Under the pieces are notes generated by a model. That model saw only the letters and a program-made list of their open reading frames with translations. It was not told where the DNA came from and did no database searches. A program made the translations under genes and the position numbers. Below, one piece after another: positions 54,801 to 64,000 of a stretch of 64,000 nucleotides of DNA (the first letter of the stretch is position 1; each line of letters begins with the position of its first letter). Source of the stretch: Brasenia schreberi. Lineage: Eukaryota; Streptophyta; Magnoliopsida; Nymphaeales; Cabombaceae. The stretch is taken from assembly GCA_036023115.1 (NCBI GenBank), contig JAYKKT010000061.1, positions 12,633,501 through 12,697,500 on the forward strand, given 5' to 3'.

Positions 54801-55810
54801 ACTATGCTTGTCTAAAGATCTTTAATAAAATCGGGCAAGTATCGCCGATTCCATTCACGGCTCACAATAGGTTGATCTCATAAACACAAGCAATGAAATG
54901 ATAACGCCAACCACTAGCAATTCCCAATTCAATCTTAAAGATGAAATAAAATATTGTCCGGTTCAATAAACAATGCAGTCAGAATCGATCTTCTCTCAGG
55001 CGCTTCGTGTTACAAAAGTGATCCTTAGAAAGGTCCCCATACGAAAAGCTCCCTAAATTCAAATTAAATACCATCCGCAGATAAAACTTGAAAAGAAACG
55101 ATCTCCTAAACCAATACGAATCAATCCCAATTCATACTATGCAACAAAACTTTCAAAACCAAATGCAGAATTAATGATCCAAAAATAACCAGAAAGATAA
55201 CTCACCCGCAAAAAACAATCACATTAATCGAGGAAATACGCGAAAACAGAATGAAAACGAAACTCTGCAAACGCACATGATCAATCTGCCGAGTTGCCGG
55301 CGTGACTTTATCTTCCACCGCCATGATGAGATCTTGATAATAGCTCTCCGGCACCGTCGATCTCTTCTTCGCTGCCCCTGATACCGAAAGCCAAACCTTC
55401 GGCCTCAATACAGGGGGAATCCCCTTCCTAATCAGCCGCTTCAACACGATGGTATCCGCGAGAACCGAAATCTTCAACGAAGAAACCGTAATCCCTTCCG
55501 AAATTGAAGAAATCTGCGGTCGGAGATACCAATTCGCTCCCTTGCTGGCCTCCATCTCCCACCATACACGCCCTTGCTGTCTCACCCTCTCCCTCACCTC
55601 ATTCAAAACGTTCACATCGTCGAGATTCCCTTCGACGGCGAACTCGTAAAGATCGGTGAATTTCACGGTGATGGTAGCGTTCTTCCTCGCCGGATTCCCG
55701 TTGTTAGCACTGTTGATAGTGTTGTTCCCGTTGTTGGCATTCTTCCAATGGACTTTTTGTGCGGTTTTCCACCCATTGGATATGTCTCTGTGCGTTTGCG
55801 TCCCATACAT
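41982..55810 (-). CDS. PAM1: TBC-domain Rab GTPase-activating protein, PAM1-like, 7 exons
   Basis: Predicted Rab GAP of 410 residues, close to Arabidopsis PAM1 (PLANT ADHESION MOLECULE 1) along its whole length. Exons on the minus strand: 55810-55277, 54112-53996, 53917-53739, 53665-53572, 42815-42738, 42315-42214, 42110-41982; all joins are GT-AG and in phase, with stop TGA at 41982-41984. The TBC core has [15 protein letters not shown] (126-140), the arginine-finger motif IDHDLPRT with Arg182, and the glutamine-finger motif YCQG with Gln217, so GAP activity by the dual-finger mechanism is expected. The protein should act on membrane-traffic Rab proteins in the cytosol or on endomembranes. 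Residues 25-40 are Asn-rich and probably species-specific. Intron 4 is 10.8 kb (42816-53571) and packed with nested transposons. No frameshift or missing key residue was seen. Confidence 0.94.
44604..44776 (+). pseudogene. TMEM14/UPF0136-family gene fragment inside the RTE
   Basis: The plus strand reads SDFTIP, stop, then [27 protein letters not shown] and, after a one-base shift, [18 protein letters not shown]. This order (FTIPYG, GG-x-GY, SLAGG, LLLLAG, LKAFEKxKNS) is the signature of Tmemb_14 proteins, small four-helix membrane proteins (in plants the FAX family of fatty-acid exporters and relatives). A stop and frameshifts make it non-functional. It replaces the middle of RTE copy D, implying capture or a later insertion into the element. 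Confidence 0.72.
45134..45378 (+). repeat. 5' LTR of the Copia element
   Basis: It shares GTTAAGATAGATTTGAGATA, TTAGTCTTTTAAGTTA and TTTTCATTTTTATTCAATAT with the 3' LTR. Its first bases have decayed from TG. The primer-binding site follows immediately. Confidence 0.88.
46165..46272 (+). repeat. 52-base tandem duplication in the Copia gag region
   Basis: ATATTTGTTAGAGAAGA(C/T)GA followed by TAGAAGAAACTTAGATAAAA occurs at 46169 and again at 46221. It is a recent-looking tandem duplication within a dead element. Confidence 0.88.
46640..49294 (+). pseudogene. Copia pol remnant: integrase, reverse transcriptase, RNase H
   Basis: Frame pieces in order: [16 protein letters not shown] (GAG-pre-integrase), [20 protein letters not shown] (integrase core), [20 protein letters not shown] and [19 protein letters not shown] (RT), [18 protein letters not shown] (YxDD box now YVND), [40 protein letters not shown] (RNase H end). 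The order with integrase before RT defines Ty1/copia. The RT box has lost an Asp, and stops and frameshifts are frequent. Confidence 0.9.
49302..49546 (+). repeat. 3' LTR of the Copia element
   Basis: Begins TGTAGAAGATGGAAGAGACC after the polypurine tract and matches the 5' LTR over its full length with scattered differences. Confidence 0.9.
49731..51664. mobile_element. Solo LTR (probably Gypsy type), 1934 bp
   Basis: It begins TGTAACGTCCCACAAG and ends CAGATCTCACA (TG...CA). The flanks ATATA (49726-49730) and ATCTA (51665-51669) are a 5-bp duplication with one change, exactly splitting the RTE word AGTATCTACCACCTCC. There is no gag-pol between the ends and no second LTR, so it is the recombination product of a full element or a non-coding relative. 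Inside, a unit with TACGTCCATCTA(C/T)AATCCA and CGTGAAA(A/G)(G/A)TAGATCCATA is repeated at about 50779 and 50880. Confidence 0.8.
52127..53571. other. Rest of PAM1 intron 4, with an unidentified open frame
   Basis: Intron sequence between the RTE and PAM1 exon 4. Apart from the frame at 52552-52923 listed separately, and a 66-codon minus-strand frame at 52187-52387 with protein-like composition ([20 protein letters not shown]), nothing is recognised. Confidence 0.4.
52552..52923 (+). other. Unidentified 123-codon open frame in PAM1 intron 4
   Basis: The frame reads [20 protein letters not shown], then [20 protein letters not shown] and [20 protein letters not shown]. It has balanced amino-acid composition and is the longest non-transposon frame outside the three genes. 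I do not recognise the family. It could be a fragment of a decayed gene or transposon, or chance. It runs antisense to PAM1. Confidence 0.25.
53572..54112 (-). CDS. PAM1: PAM1 exons 2-4: catalytic core of the TBC domain
   Basis: Exons 54112-53996, 53917-53739 and 53665-53572. Exon 2 begins [20 protein letters not shown], giving catalytic Arg182, and ends with VGYCQ (Gln217). Exon 3 reads [20 protein letters not shown] and ends KKCP plus a split Arg. Exon 4 reads [20 protein letters not shown] and ends FSKSLPSE. All match the PAM1 subfamily nearly residue for residue. The 10.8-kb intron starts at the GTAGGA donor at 53571. Confidence 0.95.
54113..55276. other. PAM1 intron 1
   Basis: A 1.16-kb intron bounded by GTGCGT and CAATACAG on the minus strand. 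No transposon recognised. Confidence 0.7.
55277..55810 (-). CDS. PAM1: PAM1 exon 1: N-terminal region and start of the TBC domain
   Basis: The 534-bp exon encodes residues 1-178, starting [10 protein letters not shown], matching the family N-terminus MFGTQSRRD in Arabidopsis PAM1. That match is why this ATG was chosen. Conserved blocks are [20 protein letters not shown] (46-65), [20 protein letters not shown] (72-91) and [20 protein letters not shown] (128-147). It ends TPATRQIDH before a GTGCGT donor. A run of Asn and Gly codons at 25-40 replaces the shorter family linker. Confidence 0.95.
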
Positions 55811-56269
55811 CTCAAAGCGAGCAAAATCACCGAAAAATGCGGTTTTTTTTCCCTAGAGAAAAGGACGAAGAAGATTCACATTGGACTGAAATGAAAGGCT
55901 AAGCTCAAATTCGATCAAACAAAAATTGAATCTCTCACTTTTCCTCCTCTCCTTTAGGCGTTTTGAGAAGAAGGGCTCGTTGGGCTCTCATGGAGGGATG
56001 ATGATGACCAAGTAAAAAGAGGCAGGCAAAAACGGTGGTGGATGGGAAATGTTTTTTTTTTGAATACTGGTTGGCGATGATGCCGCTAGTTGCCATGACC
56101 ATTTGAGCAACACAATAATAAGATTATATAGTGTCCGACTATGATGGGGATGAAGTCCTGTGTCGGATTGGACAAGCCGTCCATGTCAAAAATCTTAATA
56201 CCGGCATTAAAAGTTAATCGTGGTTTACTGCCAAAAAAGAAGAAGAAAATCTCATGCAGCATATTTAGT
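55811..56269. other. PAM1 5' leader and promoter region
   Basis: On the minus strand the leader is CT-rich (GTCCTTTTCTCTAGGG). A candidate TATA box lies at 56123-56131. No other gene seen. Confidence 0.45.
56123..56131 (-). promoter_or_regulatory. Candidate TATA box for PAM1
   Basis: The minus strand reads CTATATAAT about 315 bases before the PAM1 start codon. This is a plausible core promoter that would give a leader of about 280 bases, but no transcript data support it and the gene could have a TATA-less promoter nearer the ATG. Confidence 0.3.
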
Positions 56270-56372
56270 TTTCTGGCTTTACAACCGGAGACCGAAGCCT
56301 GTTCTGCACGCCCTGAGAGTCGAACTTGTGATAAGCTTTCAAACGAGTCAAAACCTTGCCAGGTGAGCCATC
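56270..56372 (-). mobile_element. tRNA-derived SINE candidate
   Basis: The minus strand reads ATGGCTCACCTGGCAAGG (A-box-like) and, about 30 bases on, CACAAGTTCGACTCTCAGG (B-box-like, GTTCGA). The layout matches plant SINE heads. I did not find matching target duplications, so the right limit is uncertain. Confidence 0.5.
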
Positions 56373-57051
56373 ATCATGGGTGCTTCATTGCGCATTATTT
56401 GTTGAAAGCAACCCACTTGAATCGGTCGGTTTCTTGTGACTAGGTTCTGAAGATCCATAGAATATTTACAGTAACGATTCCAAATTTCAGATGAACTTTC
56501 AACAAATCAAATTTTTTTAAAATTTAGAACAAATCGAGTATTTCCCATCATTTTATGAGCTGTGTAATAGCTCTTTTAATTAATAAATAAATCAAATTTG
56601 GACGGATATATTATTGATCAGATTACGGCGACTGCTTTAAACGAAAAATGTTCATGCCTGACCGCTCTACGAACAAGCAAGAATCACATTAAAATAGGAG
56701 CCAGTTTGATTCGAATCAGCCCGTCCAGTGCGATTATGACAGTACGTGTGAAAAGTAACCTTGTTTGTCTAGTGGTTTTTGTAGGACAACTTGTAAAGAC
56801 TTTTGTCCCCATGTTGAATACGGGTATATATTTTAAGAATCCTTTACAATGTATTATAATGTTCTTAGTTGTTCTAGACTTTTAGCATAGTTACAGAGTC
56901 AATAGTAGCCCATATTTTAGAAATGTCTTGGTCAGATTGATAGGATCTCATCACCATTCTCGACTTTTGAATTAATTTTGAAGTGGCCGGCATTTTGGAA
57001 GTTAAATTAGCGTGACTACACCATCACAAAATCAAGTTGAACCAATGATTA

Positions 57052-57177
57052 CAACGAGCAATAGCTCACTGGCTAGGGGGTGGATTCACAAGTTGGTCAT
57101 GAGTTCGATACCGCGGGTGTACATCTGTCTTTGGACTCCGCGTACATAGTACCGTAAAGAAGAAAAAGAACAAAAAA
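57052..57177 (+). mobile_element. tRNA-derived SINE with target-site duplication, 126 bp
   Basis: A-box-like TAGCTCACTGGCTAGG at 57063 and B-box GAGTTCGATACC at 57101-57112 (spacing about 38) are followed by an A-rich tail. The element is bordered by GAACCAATGATTA (57039-57051) and GAACCAAGGATTA (57178-57190), 12 of 13 identical. This is a small RNA-polymerase-III-type retroposon that depends on LINE machinery. Confidence 0.82.
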
Positions 57178-57190
57178 GAACCAAGGATTA

Positions 57191-57714
57191 TTGGATAATT
57201 TTGTTAAAGAATTTATTTGTCTTGAAAAGCTACAGATATTGAATGGAAACCATAAAACTTGCACTTGCTTTTGGAGTTAAATGGAACTCATACAACGCTG
57301 CATAGTGCCTGGAAATGTTGGTTTTGGCTGTTGTAAAAGATCAATTCAATAGTAAGTTGTCAAGTCTCTTAATAAGTTACTCCACGAGATTTTCTTCTCT
57401 CTCTAGTGTGATGAACAAGAAGATGATCTCGTGCCGACAGTCCTCACATGCAATCAAAAGACCACTTCTTTGTGCTTTTGAAAGGCAAGCGGGGTTAGGC
57501 ACAATCCTACCAGTAATATTTCAAACCAAAACTTATGTAAACTTATACTTGCATGAAGACCACTTAGAAGGATGATCCTTGCGCAAGTTATTGGCTATAG
57601 AATTGGATATTATTCAACTTTTGAAATGAAACAGACAAATGTGAGAATTAGAACACAATTTGAAAACTGGGTCAAGCTTACAACTCTATAGCAGACAAGC
57701 CAGATCAGTGCATT
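57191..57714. other. Intergenic, nothing recognised
   Basis: Unique-looking sequence between the SINE and the L1 remnant. Confidence 0.4.
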
Positions 57715-59000
57715 TGTCTGTCACCAAACTTCTGTGGAAGACCATGTGGGTGCTTAAAAGGCGTTGATATTGGCGTGTGGGCAATGGTTCAAATGTGAGA
57801 ATTAGAGCAGATGTATGGCCACCCAAACAAAATGCAAGGTATGAAGTTCTGATTCTTCAATTAGTCAGACTGAACGAATGGCTGTGTTAATTGAAAGTGA
57901 ACCCAGGAGGTGCAAGGAGATTACTGAATCTTTCTTCTAATCGTTTGAGGCTGAGCAGATTAAGGCCTTCCCATTATCCACTAGCCCAATTATTAATAAA
58001 TTCATTTGGAGTCTCACAAAGTATGGTGAATATTCAGTCAGGACAACCTATTATATGGTGAAGGATGTCTTAAGCCTGCGGAAGAACCAAGCGACGGCAA
58101 GGATAATGGATTAGAAATACCTGGCAGATGATTTAAAGCTCAAACTATCCCATAGAGTGATTAATTTTGCCTGGAGAATAATTTATGAAGCGATACCACT
58201 GAAGGAAAACTTGATCAAAAGAGAAGTTCCTTGTAGAAAATGATGCCAAAGGTGCAAAATCTGCTTCGAATCTCTTCTGGGCGACACATATAGCTTGTTT
58301 CACCATTAGGCTTAAAGTTTGAAGGCGAAGAGGGTGGTAATTTTGTTGAATGGCTTAAAAATTTTGTTTTTTCATCATCTTCAGAGCTAATGGAGATTGA
58401 TGACAATTCTGTAAGGAATCTGGTAAACAAGGAATTTTCTATGTTTCGAAAATAAATTCATTGAAGCAGGTCAGATGTTGAAAAAGTTTATCGACCCTGG
58501 AGGAGTACAAGAAGAGTCGTGTTGGACTTAAAGCAGCTGGGAAGACTGGCTTGGCAGCTGAGAAAGTAGGGGACCCCGCTCGAAAGATACAATCAAGGCA
58601 AATGCAAATGCAAATGTAGCTAAGGGGGGAACAATTCATGGGGTGTGGGGGTTGTTTTTAGAAATGAGAATGGCGATATAATGTCAGTTTTAACAGACGT
58701 GGAAGTGAGGAATGCTCAAGTTTTGGGACTGTGGTCGGGTCTGCAAGAGGCATGGCAGATGGGTTTTAGAAGATTGGCAATGGATCCTGTCTGCTCGACA
58801 ACAATTCAGTATTTGAAAGAAGTCCGTTCTGATCTGTCTTGTTTGTGTATGTTACTTCTTGATGACTGTAAGAGGTTTATAAATTTTGATTCAATTATTT
58901 TTGTAAAAGAAATGCTAACAAGGTTGCTCATGAATTGGCAAGGTTGGCATTCAATCTTTTGGATAAACTGTGGATTGAAGAGCTCCCTGGACAGATAGAG
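57715..59000 (+). mobile_element. L1-clade LINE 3' remnant with an RNase H domain
   Basis: Frames read WRVGNGSNVRIRADVWPP, then a zf-RVT-like stretch, then at 58645-58998 GVVFRNENGDIMSVLTDVEV, GLWSGLQEAWQMGFRRLAMD and LLLDDCKRFINFDSIIFVKE. The last part is an RNase H fold of the kind found at the 3' end of plant L1 elements, where early frames carry SWGVGVVFRN. Stops upstream show decay. It is unlike the other two L1 copies in the window. Confidence 0.75.
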
Positions 59001-60589
59001 AATACAATTCTACAGGATCAATTACATGTTAAATGAATGATATTACTGTTCTACTGAAAGAAGTGCCATAAGAATGATGGTTTAGAAGTCCTAATTTGTA
59101 CTTGGGAAACTTTTCCTCCATTAGCTTACTATATAGTATTTGGTTATATTCAGTAACTAAAACTATTCAAAGGGTGTGACTTCAAATTGCTTTCACTTGT
59201 ATAAAAGAAAGTACGAGTTTTATTGGCGGAACGGGTGAGCTATCAAATTGATTTTACTTGATCAACTACGTACATTCATGGTATAAATCAGTGAGATATT
59301 CTGACCGAATTGATCTTAAAATGATTAAAAAAAATGATGCAATGGAGAGCAGGAACCAGTTGTAGTAGCCATCGTGTTTGGGATAATTATTGAAGCTTCA
59401 TTAACGCATAAATGCTCTTTAAATAGGCTTTATTTCATAATAATTGTTCTTGATGTTCAATGGTACTTTGAGAACTTATTTCTCAATATATATAAATTAG
59501 TACATGCATACATTTATGTATGCTCAAATCCACGTAAAGATCTCCATCAATTGATTGACTTAATCAATAATGAAATTTAAATTTAAAAACAAAAAAGTAC
59601 CATTATATTTTTATATTTTGCATTTAATGTACTCATGTGCATAAAATGTTTTTGAAATTCAAATTCAATTATTGATTAAACTGATTAAATGGTAAAAATC
59701 TTTAAGTGAATTTAAGCATGGATGCATGAACTAGGTTCTCTCTCTATATGTATATATATATATAGATAATTGATAACCAACCAATAATTGTGAACATTTG
59801 ACGTGTTCTTAAATTGTTGGTCCAAATTTTTTTTCATCTACCAGATCTACGTTTAGAAAAGAATTAAACATTTCATCACATGGTTATGGTTGAGTTCATC
59901 TCAATCCAATAACATTCTTGGGCACTTTTCACGTATCTTGGGCACTCCTCATACTGTATATAACAAGTGAAAGAGCCTATACATGCCGGCCTGATGCGAT
60001 GCACAACTCATCAATCCCTCCAACTTAACTTCAAAAATGCCATGAGTGAAGTGGTAGATCAAACACTCACATATTAACCTTCTCATGTATCGAGATTTTA
60101 GCGGTACGAGCGATCATCTGGTCTTGTTCATTGCTTGAATAAGCAAGGGTCTTCGAAGTGTTGAGAACGATCTGTGGGAGACGAGAAGATCTTGCTACAG
60201 AGCTTAATTAGCTCCAGTAGTCTGCAAATGTTTATCTTTGATTAATGAGCCCAACACATTGAACTCGAAGTGAGCCCCAGTGAGACCAACCCGTTGATGT
60301 GGTTTCAACTTTTGGATAGTAGGACTCAATTTTTGTGGCTGATGCGGAAAATATCTTAACAGAAGACCCATATTTGAAATACATGACAAACCATGGTTTG
60401 ACTGGAATTTTTCAATGAGCTGTTGGTAAGCTCCTCTTCGTCCAACAGAAATGTCAAAAGAGGAGTACTAACCTACTTCAACTATGGATTTTGACGCATA
60501 CTTTTCGTTCGTCAGGCTTTCTCGTCTTATAAAGTTTGTAAGAGCCGCTCATGTGGATAGTCAATAATGACCACATTCTACTTTTTTCA

Positions 60590-60603
<14 letters not shown>
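59001..60603. other. Intergenic, no gene recognised
   Basis: AT-rich with short TA runs near 59740-59765. The interval 60000-60500 is less AT-rich but contains no frame that I can assign. Confidence 0.4.

Positions 60604-60634
<31 letters not shown>
60604..60634. repeat. (TA)n microsatellite with a following (GA)n
   Basis: About 31 bases of TA followed by AGAGAGAGAG. A similar (TA)n lies at 60901-60926 and a (TA)n-(GA)n pair at 61076-61111. Confidence 0.95.
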
Positions 60635-60636
<2 letters not shown>

Positions 60637-60926
60637 AGAGAGAGAGAGCGTGGTATACTAATAATCATTTTGAGTCAAAACATTTTTAAAGATCTCAACT
60701 ATTTAATAGTTGATAGTCAATATTTGAACTAAAAAAAATACGACTATACTTTTTGTAGAGTACATTCAATGTATTTAGTATTATTTTGCTTTTTGCTTAT
60801 AGATTTAAACTGGTGATTTCAATGATCGAACATTTGAGATCTTTTAAGTAGATTTGAGCGTTAATGAGTATGCCTATTCTTATGTCCTTTCTCTCTCTCT
60901 TTATATATATATATATATATATATAC

Positions 60927-61074
60927 GTATATATGAACACTCGGATATACTAGATGAATTTGGTACTCAACAAGTACTCATAGTGTAAAAATGATGAGTC
61001 TCACGGCAATAAATGCAAAGAGACCTACTTATAACTATTAAGTATGATATGCATTACATATATCCCAGTTTTTC

Positions 61075-61111
<37 letters not shown>

Positions 61112-61860
61112 CTATAAGTATCTATTATACTATAAGTAAAACTTATATGTGTATATGTGTGTTTGTATACATGCATATGTAAATGTATGTATGTATAGTC
61201 AGATTTGAGTAGTATCAGCCACGTAACTACTGGTATGCCGCACCTTATCTTATTTCAAAACAAGGAAAATTTGGCATTGCAAAGTCAGAAACGAATTGCT
61301 ACTTCTCCCTTGGTGAACTTATGTATGTCTAAAAACCAAACACTGCCTTTGGATTATCGGAAAGGGCACCTCACGGGTAGGGCTGGTAAAGAAATACGAC
61401 GAACCAAATAATCCTTGTTCATGACTCTTCAATGTACTTTTTTATAAGAATTGACTCAAGGAATGGATGAAACTGAACCACACTGTTGGAACTGAACCAA
61501 ACCGGCCGTGGTTCAGTTTATGGTTCCGAAAATCTTGCTCACTTAGGTTCACGTTTCAGGGATGAATCCGAACTATGAGGACCCAACCAAATCACATATA
61601 AATAAATATATATTATGTAATGTTTTATCCTACGTTGCATGGGTATGCCATTTTGGGTGATGTACTTGTATTCGATCGGATATGGGTACGCATATCGGTA
61701 CATTTGGTACATATCCATATCATGAATGACATACCGATACACGTGTGATGTGTACCAAAGTTTGGATAAGCCACATATCGGTACCAGGTACTAAATGAAT
61801 AAGGTTGATCCATATAGATATGAGTCGCCCCGATTCAAAACTAAAGTATAAATTATTTTT
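60927..61860. other. Intergenic with GATACG-type and GGTTC-type repeat words
   Basis: 61450-61560 has GAACTGAACCAAACCGG / GGTTCAG words like the hAT subterminal zones. 61640-61800 is dense in GGTACATATCC / CATATCGGTACC words related to the repeats at 596 and 26229. No gene is seen. Confidence 0.4.
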
Positions 61861-61984
61861 TTCAAACCTAATCTCCAATCCTCCATCTCGCGTCTCTCTC
61901 TCATCTTGTTCTCAGATGGACTGCAATCGGCAAACAGCGGGCTTGCTGGATTTCTGGTGAGGGAGAGATCAGAAGCATCTTGAC

Positions 61985-62530
61985 GGATCCAACTTGGAAG
62001 ATTTCTTGTTCTTTTCTTCACGGGCAGGTCTGTTGGATTTCTCAGGTGCACTCATCTTGTTCTCCAATTCTTTAGTCAATGTTTTAACTTCTGAATCAAG
62101 TTTTTCCACCAACTTGGAAGATTCCTTCAATTTGAAATCCCACATTGAATCACTCGAGGCCTTTTCTTCACGGGCAGCTAAATGAGAAGCACGAGCCTCG
62201 TCCAGTGCCTTCCTCATTTGGGCCAATTCCTTGGAGAAAGCCTCCACTTTCTTAGCATTATCATCGGCAATGTTCATAGCATTTTGGGCTTGCCGGAGCA
62301 GGGAGCACATTATTCTTGGCCTCGGTGACCATCTCAAGCTCTGCTTTATCCTATCTCTCTCTCCTGAATTGTACATAGCAATGCAGACACATCAACAACA
62401 GCAATGCAGACACATCAACAACGTACTGTTTCTTGACAAGATCAATACGTACTGTTTCTTGACAAGATCAATCGTGCCTTCAGCTTCTACTAGTTTGGCT
62501 TCAATCTCCCTTGATTACATCCTGTGTTTG
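61985..62530 (-). pseudogene. Coiled-coil gene fragment, WEB-family-like, frameshifted
   Basis: On the minus strand, from about 62515, frames read REIEAKLVEAEGTIDLVKKQ, then (after short tandem duplications and a shift) GLEMVTEAKNN, then NAMNIADDNAKKVEAFSKEL, AQMRKALDEARASHLAAREE and KLVEKLDSEVKTLTKELE. The heptad pattern and the order AKNN...A...A...KVEAFSKEL...LK/RKAL resemble the plant WEB1/PMI2-related coiled-coil proteins of chloroplast and cytoskeletal movement. Two internal tandem duplications break the frame. The start and continuation are missing, so this is a pseudogene or displaced exon. Family assignment is tentative. Confidence 0.5.
62372..62476. repeat. Two adjacent short tandem duplications
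   Basis: AGCAATGCAGACACATCAAC is present twice (62371 and 62400 regions), directly followed by ACGTACTGTTTCTTGACAAG, also twice (about 62420 and 62446). They disrupt the coiled-coil fragment frame. Confidence 0.88.
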
Positions 62531-62730
62531 TTTTGTACATTTGCATGAACAAAAAAATAATGTTAATGAAATCCAACCAAAAATACGCAATAAGAGAATG
62601 AGTATAAAGTGTTATCTTGGTAGCAAAACATTAAGTTGAATCCTCCTAGTTAGGAATCATGCAATATTTTTTGCTTAATACTTGTGAATCTATTTTTGTT
62701 TGTTGATAGTTAAATATTGTTTATTTTCAG

Positions 62731-64000
62731 ATGGCTGTTAGTGGTAGTACTTCGTCTGCTTCTATCACTAGTAAATTTGTATTTGAAAGACTCGAAAAAG
62801 GTTGTTCGCTTTAGACATATGTATCATTGTTACAAGATAAAAAGACATGAGATGAAAATGCAAGTTGGCGGTGTAACTATTATAGTTTAACTTACAAAGG
62901 TTCTTATTTTAGAGTGAAGTATCACTTATTAAAGGAAAAAAAAATGACAGTTGTTTGTTCTGTTGTTACTGATCAATATCTTTTAGAGATGAGACAAATT
63001 GAGAGAGAAACACATGAAAAAGTTAGACAATTGTAAGTTTCCTTACCTATTGGAACTATAAGTTTGAATCCACCTACATTTGAATTGTTTGATGAAAGTT
63101 AGAGAAAAAGAGTAGGTGAAAGCCAATTAGCAAAAGCATTTAACAACAAAGCAAGGGATCACTTGACATGTGAAATAACAAGATTATTTTACTCCATAGG
63201 TTTGCCTTTTAATGTAGGTAGAAATCCTTACTATGTTAGTGCATTCAAATATGCTTCTAATACCTCAATTTGAGTTTTACTCGACCTAGTTATAATGATA
63301 TCAGAACTATACTATTGCAGAAAGAGAAAGCTCATTTAATGAGATTGCTTCAACTTATTAAAGATACTTGACAAGAAAAAGAAAGTTAGCATAGTTACAA
63401 ATAAATTAACTGATGTACAAAGAAGACCTTTAATTAATTTTATGGCTATTTCAGATGTAGGCCATATATTTTTAAGGTCTATTGATTGTTGTGGTGAGGT
63501 GAAAGATAAGAACTTTATTGCGGATAAAATTATGAAAGTTATTAATGAGATTAGATCTCAAAATATTGTGCAAGTTATAACAGATAATGCACTTGTTTGT
63601 AGAGGCTTACCGGGAGCAATTATTGAATCAATTCATCCTCATATATATTTTGGTCTACGTACGTGAATTACACACCTTGAATCTTGCTTTGAGAAAAATA
63701 TTTGTGCACCTAAAAATAAACCAAATAACAGAGAGTATTTACGTCATTGAAGTGTCATTAGATTACCTTGTTATTCTTGATTTATGCCTTTTTCCTTAAG
63801 AATTTTTATCACTTAATCATTCCATGAGACTAGCCATGTATAATCAATTTGTGTATGCTAAAGCTACTTTCTATTTCTTTGAGATAGATTTGCCTCCATC
63901 ATTGTAATGCTTGAAAGGTTTAGAACTGGCCAGAGCATGATCTCACAATCTATGGTCATTAAGTGAAGAATGGTCTCATTTATGGAGAAGATGATGTTCA
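62731..64000 (+). pseudogene. hAT-family (BED zinc finger, DUF659) transposase gene, decayed and cut by the window edge
   Basis: After an intron-like TTATTTTCAG, the frame starts MAVSGSTSSASITSKFVFER. A BED-type zinc finger follows (WRCNYYS...YKGSYFRVKYHLL; one Cys is changed to Tyr), then LAKAFNNKARDHLTCEITRL, GLPFNVGRNPYYVSAFKYAS, and the DUF659 core MAISDVGHIFLRSIDCCGEV, DKNFIADKIMKVINEIRSQN, QVITDNALVCRG. Further pieces (HTLNLALRK) run to the right edge, where the C-terminal dimerisation domain would follow. Many stops and shifts show that it is inactive. Confidence 0.82.

Noticed and set aside
55449..55894. Plus-strand frames opposite PAM1 exon 1
   Set aside because: Antisense shadows. 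The minus-strand frame matches the PAM1 family from its first residues.
57052..57177. A functional tRNA gene
   Set aside because: A and B boxes are present but no cloverleaf can be formed and target duplications flank it, so it is a SINE.
1..64000. CRISPR arrays, prokaryotic operons or phage-type defence systems
   Set aside because: The window is plant nuclear DNA with spliced genes. No regularly spaced repeats or prokaryotic gene clusters are present.

Overview
This is nuclear DNA of a flowering plant. It is AT-rich, its genes have long introns with plant-type splice sites, and it carries many plant transposable elements (RTE and L1 LINEs, Ty1/copia, hAT relatives, a tRNA-derived SINE) and (TA)n microsatellites. 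The sequence alone does not name the species. There are no operons, no CRISPR arrays and no complete tRNA or rRNA genes.

Three host genes can be reconstructed. (1) EDM2 (plus strand, 1480-28521; the 5' end lies before the window) encodes the PHD-finger and methyltransferase-like chromatin protein ENHANCED DOWNY MILDEW 2. Twelve exons join in frame without a stop for 1031 codons. (2) A class II secreted glycine-rich protein (minus strand, 32416-30964) has two exons and 126 residues. (3) A PAM1-type TBC-domain Rab GTPase-activating protein (minus strand, 55810-41982) has seven exons and 410 residues, with both the arginine and the glutamine finger present.

Most of the rest is transposon. EDM2 introns hold a near full-length RTE with a perfect 18-bp target-site duplication (3511-6835), a 5'-truncated RTE with a perfect 20-bp duplication (9193-10055), a three-level nest (an L1 split by a plus-strand RTE, itself split by a minus-strand RTE, about 12960-21245), a second L1 remnant, two hAT-like non-autonomous elements, and short organellar rRNA-like pieces. 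The large PAM1 intron holds an RTE (43490-52114) that was later invaded by a Ty1/copia element and a 1.9-kb solo LTR and also contains a broken TMEM14-family gene fragment. The 28.5-41 kb and 56-64 kb intervals are intergenic, with simple repeats, SINE candidates, L1 pieces, a WEB-family-like pseudogene fragment and, at the right edge, a decayed hAT (DUF659) transposase gene.

No wholly new multi-gene system is evident. The most interesting feature is a possible self-referential arrangement. In Arabidopsis, EDM2 with IBM2/ASI1 governs transcription through introns that contain heterochromatic transposons; here the EDM2 gene itself, and the neighbouring PAM1 gene, carry very large introns packed with transposons. 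Secondary leads are captured gene fragments inside an RTE and a hAT element, a GC-AG intron in EDM2, and a fourfold repeat in the EDM2 C-terminal tail.
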